Below are positions 57,748 through 64,000 of a stretch of DNA of 64,000 nucleotides, piece by piece. A model generated the notes under the pieces. That model saw only the letters and a list, made by a program, of their open reading frames with translations. It ran no database searches and was not told where the DNA came from. The DNA comes from Acanthococcus lagerstroemiae (Eukaryota > Arthropoda > Insecta > Hemiptera > Eriococcidae), in contig CM063109.1 of NCBI GenBank assembly GCA_031841125.1, forward strand, positions 6,548,321 to 6,612,320, written 5' to 3'. Both the position numbers and the translations under genes were made by a program. Numbering within the stretch: the stretch's first letter is position 1; every line of letters starts with the position of its first letter.

Positions 57748-59341
57748 AATGATCATAATTATTATAACTTTCATATAGTATCTATTATAGTGAGTTTTTA
57801 TACATAACATACCTAGTAAATTAGTATGAAGAATTGATTAATTTCAAATAAAATATAGTTCAACGACTAGAGCAAACATTCTACAGTTAATTAGACGTGG
57901 ATCTACTTCACTAGTCATCATTTAATTAAAAACCCCAAGACAGATCTAATTTATTTAGGAATTCAAACTGATACATGCTGGTATATAAGTGTTCAGAGAA
58001 ATACAATTACACATTGCAAATGAAAGTAACTTCAATTTTGTCAGTTATGCTTCAACTTCCAAGACCTAAATCTCTGTAAATAGATGACCAACAATTGGGA
58101 TTCAGATTTAGAGTTTCAAGTGTTGGCAGCCCTGCATATGTGTGAGTGATCATGTATGGTTTACCGTAAGTGGGTAGCAAACTTGAACTATCATATTATA
58201 AGTCCATTAGAAACTCACTTTCAAAGAAAATTTGTCCTAAATCTAACTGCATCATCACCAAAAAATTGAATTTTCTAGTGGCAGAATAATTTTTACTCGG
58301 TTTTTACCCTCCTGAAGATAGCAGTGTTTCTGTTCGAAAGTATACATAATCACTCATTGATTTTCACCCGCGCAGGTGGTTTTGCAGCGCACTCTAGTAC
58401 AAGTTTAAATCCCAATTGAATGAGTCACTTCAACAACGTTGTAGCCGACAAAAATGAAATTTTTCAGTAGAACCTAACATGTTGTGAACATGCTGATTGA
58501 ATTTTTTTTTCAAATGAACGATAGTGAAATCGTGTTTGCCGCACCCATAGAAGCTGGCATGTAAAAAATTTCAGCTATATTAAAAGCCTGATTTCAACAC
58601 GACTCAAACACGTGTAAACATTCTAGCAACAACGTTGTAACGAGTAGGTGGTTCTGGGCAAACATGAACCTTTTTTCAGTTTTAGTACACCTCTTTAATT
58701 ATTTTTGAAAAATAGAAGCAACACAGGTGAAATAAAAATTTAAAAAGCAAGACATGAAAAATTTTATATATTAGAAACAACAACGAAGAAACACTCATGT
58801 AGAAAAATTGAACAAAGCAGAACTTGGTGTACAGATTAATGATGGACACTTCAAATCATCACTGCATTAAAAAAGAATTATAATGCTTTAAAAAAGGTTT
58901 CTGCAGGGTGAAGGTGATGGTTACAAGGTTGTTGCCCAAAAGGTACTTCATGTTTCTCGCACTACCCCACGTCATATTCAATGCTACCAATCTTCGGCGA
59001 AGGGAAAAAATAATCCCTATGACGCGTACTGATCTATTGATGTTTACAACATTATTGCATTATCTCCGCTTCAAAAAAATGTCGGTTACAACGTTGTTGA
59101 GGTGACCCATTCGATTGACAAAGGTTCTCTAAACATATTGAATTTATTTAAACAGAAAAACAACTATTTAAAATATTTAAAAAAAAAAAATTGTCGTGCA
59201 TTATTACAGCTGACACGAAAATAAAATTATAACACACAGCGGTCGATTCTAACCATTCGATAATGCTCAATCAGGTAACAGAAGAGGAATATTCAGTAAG
59301 CAAAAAATTACTTCTACCGGGTCAACGAAACAGAAGTCCTA
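57748..59341. other. intergenic between convergent genes
   Basis: Separates the regucalcin paralogue (plus) from the IAP gene (minus). It contains the presumed 3' ends of both, including AATAAA near 57847. No exon recognised. Confidence 0.5.
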
Positions 59342-62300
59342 TCAGGCTAAAAATGTACGAACGGTTCCCTTGATGATTTGTCGACAAACCGGACAGTCTG
59401 GAATATTGGCGGCACAAGAAGAACATGTGACCAAGTGCCCACATGGCAGGAATACGATGTTAACATCCTGGTCCATGCAAATCTTACATAGTTTCGCTTC
59501 CTTTAATCTTCGATTTTCTTCCTCAAGCAACTGAGCGCCTGAAAACAAAATGAATGCCCAGGATAAAAATTTTTTTCTGATTGCAATATAGAGTTGCGTT
59601 TCTTGGCATTATTCTCAAGCGAAATTAAAGTACTGACGACAACTTATCAATCATTTTTAATACACGATACCTTTGGTCGACTCTGGAGGAGTGTTCTCGA
59701 TCGCTGAATCCAGACTGAAGAACGATTTATTCTCATCTGGCGTATCACTGAGCATTTCTTGGTTATTCGGCAAAGGAATTTCATGTTCCAGTTCCGAATT
59801 ATTATTATCGGTTTCGGAAAATTCCTCAGGAGGACTAGAAAAAAAAAACTAACCGTAATTTCCAACAAAATTAAATTTCAAACCAAATGTAATAATTGAT
59901 TGTACACTCACTCCGGAGTACTATCGAGAAATTCTCGAATCATAATCAACGGGTTATCTTCCACTTCGCTAATCATACTTAGCGGATCATCCCCTCTAGT
60001 TTGGAAATTTTGACCTAGCAGTGAATTCGCGTCACTGTATCTCTCTGAGGAGCCTGTAGCAGATGAATGGCCTGACAGTTGTCTTCTTGGTCTAGGAACA
60101 TTCCTGCTAGCCTCCCCAATCCTGAGTGCATAAGAGAAGGGAGTGTTATAAGAGTATTGGAGTCCTGAATAACATCCTGGTTTCAGATACCAACCAAGAC
60201 TCTTCGGTCAAATCAGCTACTGGTTCGTTGAACTGAGCATCCAACACAGCAGCAATTAATTCATCTTCGGAACTAAAGCCCTTCTTATGGCGTTCAAGAC
60301 GGTCCCGTAAAACTTGCTTGACTCTCGACATATCCAAACCGAGATCAAGAGTAGACTACAAACACAAAATTGATCCTTCATTTTCTACAAATTTATTCTA
60401 ATACTTCTGGATCGAGAAAGATGTAAGATCCGTGTTTTAAGGTAGAACATAATCAGGAAAGACTTAGTGAGATAATAGCTCTAGATCAGGGGTCACCAAA
60501 TGGCGGACCGCGGTCCGAATCCGGACCGCCGACCTATTTTGTGCGGACCCAGAAGAATTTGTGATAATTCAATTTAGTCCGCGCTTTTTGTCTCTGCCAT
60601 TCATGTCATTTTTCGCATTAATTAGGTACTTACTTCATTTTTTAAATTAGATGTAAGTATATCCTTAATAATAAACAAAGTATTCTGACATCTACCAAAT
60701 GGACCGCCACAGATTTATATTTGTTATAAGCGGGCCCGCAATGAAACTAATTGGTGATCCCTGCTCCAGATTATATGATGGCCTAACTAATACATCAAAA
60801 AGTACATGGACAACACACTGCCTATCGAGATTTCATCGATTCAATGAGTGTTCATTTTTTATGTAAGAATTTCAGCTACATACAAAATTTCTATCCACGC
60901 GCGTATCGCCAGTAATAACTTTTCTTCCAATATCAAAATTGCTCATTCGGTTATTCTGAGTACCAGGCAAACTGAAACAAGTTTCCTCCATTCTTCTATC
61001 CCATAGCCACTTCTTAAGTACCAGAAATTCTCATCGTAATTTACTTTAAAAAAACTGGCCCTTCAATTTTCGTAGTAACATTTGACTGAATTAAGAGCGA
61101 TCCTTAGATGAAGTTTGTTCAATAATGCAGAAAAACTTTAGACATGAACTAACCAAAACTGGTGCAGATGTCATCAAAACTTGGAGGAAATTATCATCGA
61201 TAACCTGAGGATTTACGGATCTGATGTTATCGTTGCTAGTACCTTGCTGATCCTGTAATTAATAAAATGAAACATAAATAAAACCTGCAGAAATTTTATA
61301 ATCACCTTGGGCTCCCAGCAACAAAGTAAACGTGGAAGAATATATGTAAGCCTACGAATTCTTCAGTTTCAAAAGCTACGGCAGTAAGACATCAGTCACG
61401 TGACCAACGAATTTTAAGAAAACTTATCTCTTCCAATAATTTGAATGCAAAAAAAAAAATAATGACTATGGACTTAGAAGAGGTCTCTAGAAGTTTGGAT
61501 GAATTCAAATCACCTGAGATTCATTTTTAATAAGATGATTACGTTTCACTTCCGTGATAAATTCTTCTCCCTTGACCAAGAAGATGAAGTCACAATTGGA
61601 GAACCATTTTGTGTGCTCCGCCCACGGGTCATCATTCGCTTTCCATTTTTGGAGACCTCCACCGCAATGATAACACCGAACTTTATCTTCCACTCCTATT
61701 TAACAAACCAATCGTGTGTATCAAGAAACATTGATACAAATTTGCAAAAGAAAAACTTTTTCATCTTTACCAGTGTAATAAAAGCCAGCTTTTGCCAACT
61801 CTATTGGATCTTTCACGTCGGATTTTGGCCACTTTTCAAAGGATGATATTCGTGCTTCCTCGGTCATGTATTTAGAGTGTTTCGGAATTCGATGATTCAA
61901 AATTCCTAGGTCTCTCATACGATTTGCATCCAGCCCTGAACACGATAGAAATATTTGAAAAATATAACAAAACTGGAGCTTACACTAATTACGAAAAATG
62001 AAATATCTTGAAACTGACTCAACTTAGAACCTACCATATTCGTGTTCGAAGTTGCAGTATTCCTCACGTAACGTGATTACATCATCTGAATTTCGAGTAC
62101 TGCAGCCTACAGATAAATTACTCAAAAATGGACACATAGGGAAATGTCTACGATGTTCCACCACTGGATCATCTCCAGCTTCCCAATTATAAGCTTCGGT
62201 ATCACAGAACGCGCACCTAACCTAGAATATGGAAGGGAAAAAAAGTAGAATAAGTAAGTAAGCCAGTCTAATTATGTTATGATCTTATTACATAAGTGAA

Positions 62301-62773
62301 TTACAACATTAACATACCCTATCAAGTTCCTGGAGATAATAGAACCCCGCTTTGGCTAATCTATACCCTTCGACTTTTGATGGAATTGGCCAAGTTACAA
62401 ACGTCTCCAATCTTGCGGCTTCCGTTCTGTACTTTGACCTGTCGCTCAAATCCATTTCAATAGGCCTTTTATTTAGTAACCGACTCGTGCCTCCAGTAGG
62501 AGGATGATTGTTTAGATCTGCGTTCGTAATCGGTACGTTGCCCGAATCCACAGGATTTACAACAAATGGGCACCGCGGATCCAAGAGTCTATGCTTTGCC
62601 ATGACCATATCACCGAACTGCCATTCTGAGATTCGTCCACCACAGGAGAAACACTGCACTTCTAGATTCTGTCCCATGTAATAGAAACCTGCTTTCGCAA
62701 TCCGTACAGAGTCGACAGGTGCATCTGCAGGCCAATTTTGGAAAGTTCGAAGTCGACTTCTTTCAAAATTCAT
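59342..62773 (-). CDS. inhibitor of apoptosis protein, three BIR domains, UBA-like region, RING
   Basis: Nine minus-strand exons: 62773-62318, 62221-62035, 61935-61771, 61695-61514, 61252-61154, 60355-60195, 60121-59912, 59834-59671 and 59538-59342. All phases agree and give 606 residues. BIR1 (about residues 4-75) has CFSC-x16-H-x6-C, BIR2 CAFC-x16-H-x6-C and BIR3 CYHC-x16-H-x6-C, so all zinc ligands are intact. BIR3 has GGLQKW..DDPWAEH, a peptide-groove type. A helical UBA-like segment (LDLGLDMSRVKQVLRDRL) precedes an acidic, low-complexity linker. The C-terminal RING is C3HC4 (CKICMDQ...CGHLVTCSSC...CPVC), followed by KGTVRTFLA. The architecture matches the DIAP2/XIAP class: E3 ligases that restrain caspases and, in flies, act in Imd immune signalling. 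The ATG at 62773 is the first in frame after an upstream stop. The donor after exon 6 is weak (TTG|GTTGGT). Confidence 0.92.
60487..60763. mobile_element. hAT-type MITE, CAGGGGTCACCAA ends
   Basis: 277 bp in an intron of the IAP gene. Inverted ends CAGGGGTCACCAA / TTGGTGATCCCTG, with an 8-bp duplication CTCTAGAT / CTCCAGAT (one mismatch). The sequence next to the ends (GGCGGACCGCGGTCCGAATC) resembles well-known animal hAT elements. Confidence 0.88.
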
Positions 62774-63658
62774 GGGCGTTGTTACCAAGAACGATACAGA
62801 AACCAATTTAGGGATGATGAAACTGTCGATATTACCTTATCTTATAACATTCTGTACATGTCAATGTTGCAGTTCGCAGAGAATTGCGTTGGGCGAAACT
62901 AGGAAACAGTTAGAGCTCAGGACTCACGAAAATGGCTGATATTAATAAAATATTCACTAAGCGACTGGTATAAAAGGAATAGATTGTTGTACTCTAATTA
63001 TTATCAATTATCCACTTAATATATTGTTTTTTTGATTCGATTATTACGGATAAACGGATTCATTTTCATTATCTTATCACTGTACCCAGCTGACATGAGG
63101 GACATGACTGGGGACATGACATCATTTTTTATTACACAAAAAAAAAATAATGAGATAATTGCTCCAGATTGTACTGGAAAAATGGACCTCAAGTACCTTT
63201 TCAGATAGACCGTTTTCTTTAGAATATTCCTGAATGTCTGATACTACTTACAATGATTACGGAAATAAACCAATCAGAGCAATTTACATCTTCATCTGAA
63301 ATTACGTAATCAAGAACTTGACCACTCGTATTATGCAGTGATGTGGCCAGACCTTGTTCCCTATATGAATTTTGCTGATGGCTCTGTGTCATGTCGACAG
63401 CCTTCAGGTCCGCCTGGTGACAGCAAGATTTTTTCTTGTTATCTTCTCTTCACTTCATAGTTTGTTCGTTTTGCTTAGTTCGCTAATTTCGAGTAGTTCA
63501 ATTGTCGCTATATGTGGTTTTCACGTGCGATTTCAATTCAAATGTAAATCCAAAAGTACTGTGGAGGTCGATTACAGTTCCATTCTGTGCAGCAGTTGCG
63601 TGCCCGCATTGATATTCGACATGTAACTAGTCACACTACCTTCGTCTGAGAATCCAAA
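62774..63658. promoter_or_regulatory. shared intergenic region of divergent IAP and DNAJC21 genes
   Basis: 885 bp between the two opposed start codons. It must hold the promoters and 5' untranslated regions of both. No TATA box stands out near either gene, and a 5' intron is possible for the IAP gene. A short open frame at 63372-63626 has no family resemblance and is not called. Confidence 0.5.
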
Positions 63659-64000
63659 ATGCGGTGCCACTACGAAGTTCTGAACGTTCCAAAAGAAGTA
63701 AGCGACGATGATTTAAAGAAAGCTTATCGTAAGTTAGCATTAAAATGGCATCCTGACAAGAATCCCACGAATATCGATGAAGCAAAACGCGAATTCATTC
63801 TTGTACAACAAGCGTACGAAGTTCTAAGTGACCCTCAGGAACGAGCATGGTACGACAGACATCGCGAATCAATACTCAAGGGCGCAGGTAGCGGCTATAA
63901 AGATGACAGTCTGGACATATATCCCTATTTCAGCGTATCATGTTTCCGCGGATACGATGACAGCAACGAGGGTTTCTACACTATTTATCGAGAAGTTTTC
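63659..64000 (+). CDS. DNAJC21: DnaJ homologue subfamily C member 21 (Jjj1-type), 5' part
   Basis: 114 codons from the ATG to the window edge in one open exon. The J domain is at the N-terminus (residues 1 to about 70): [30 protein letters not shown] with the catalytic HPD, then [20 protein letters not shown]. The following [28 protein letters not shown] and [10 protein letters not shown] are diagnostic of the DNAJC21/Jjj1 family, a cofactor of Hsp70 in late 60S ribosomal subunit maturation. The zinc-finger C-terminal part lies beyond the window. Confidence 0.93.
   Translation, partial: MRCHYEVLNVPKEVSDDDLKKAYRKLALKWHPDKNPTNIDEAKREFILVQQAYEVLSDPQERAWYDRHRESILKGAGSGYKDDSLDIYPYFSVSCFRGYDDSNEGFYTIYREVF

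Noticed and set aside
60487..60763. Coding exon of the IAP gene in this intron
   Set aside because: The open, GC-richer sequence is a hAT-type MITE with 8-bp target duplication; flanking IAP exons splice in phase without it.
63372..63626. 84-codon frame between the IAP and DNAJC21 genes
   Set aside because: Hydrophobic stretch by chance; no family resemblance and it overlaps the expected promoter and leader region.

Overview
This 64 kb window is eukaryotic nuclear DNA from an arthropod, most likely a sap-feeding hemipteran insect (aphid, mealybug or scale type). The reasons are AT-rich, intron-split genes with GT-AG junctions, arthropod-type gene families, and a heavy load of short inverted-repeat transposons and R1-like retrotransposon relics. 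The species call is an inference; no ribosomal or mitochondrial marker is present.

Layout. From 1 to 6340 there are two decayed minus-strand R1-clade non-LTR retrotransposon relics and, between them, a 5'-incomplete SMP-30/regucalcin gene (3369-4667). From 6360 to 13110 (segment A) and 18010 to 25260 (segment B) lies a duplicated unit of about 7 kb. Each unit carries a first coding exon of an SMP-30 gene on the plus strand, followed by a complete minus-strand gene for a secreted somatomedin-B-type cysteine-rich protein. The SMP-30 exon in segment A is broken. The exon in segment B joins exons at 25505, 29523 and 29745 to make a gene of about 11 kb, with the minus-strand gene nested in its first intron. 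A third, more diverged member of the secreted family lies at 34845-36215, and an 11-codon remnant of a fourth at 15062-15094. A two-exon orphan secreted-protein gene is at 39670-40862. Two more SMP-30 genes follow (45482-48349 and 54046-57747). The right end holds a minus-strand nine-exon inhibitor-of-apoptosis gene with three BIR domains, a UBA-like helix region and a RING (59342-62773), divergent from the start of a DNAJC21/Jjj1-type J-protein gene (63659 to the window edge).

Four SMP-30 paralogues with shared intron phases, plus one broken exon, show a locally expanding lactonase/calcium-binding family. Interleaved with it is a second local family of small secreted proteins, partly duplicated in the same blocks. 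The two families may be co-duplicated only by position; nothing in the sequence shows a functional link.

Mobile DNA dominates the rest. The most distinctive element is a family of six short inserts built from iterated GTTACCC/GGGTAAC motifs, with about 10-bp inverted ends CCCGATGCGC and 2-bp target duplications. Two of its insertions are confirmed by comparing segments A and B, where one copy is filled and the other empty. Other elements include hAT-type MITEs with 8-bp duplications, TA-flanked mariner/pogo-type elements, a 2.9 kb transposon in an SMP-30 intron, long near-perfect hairpins, and a tandem array of palindromic units of about 484 bp.
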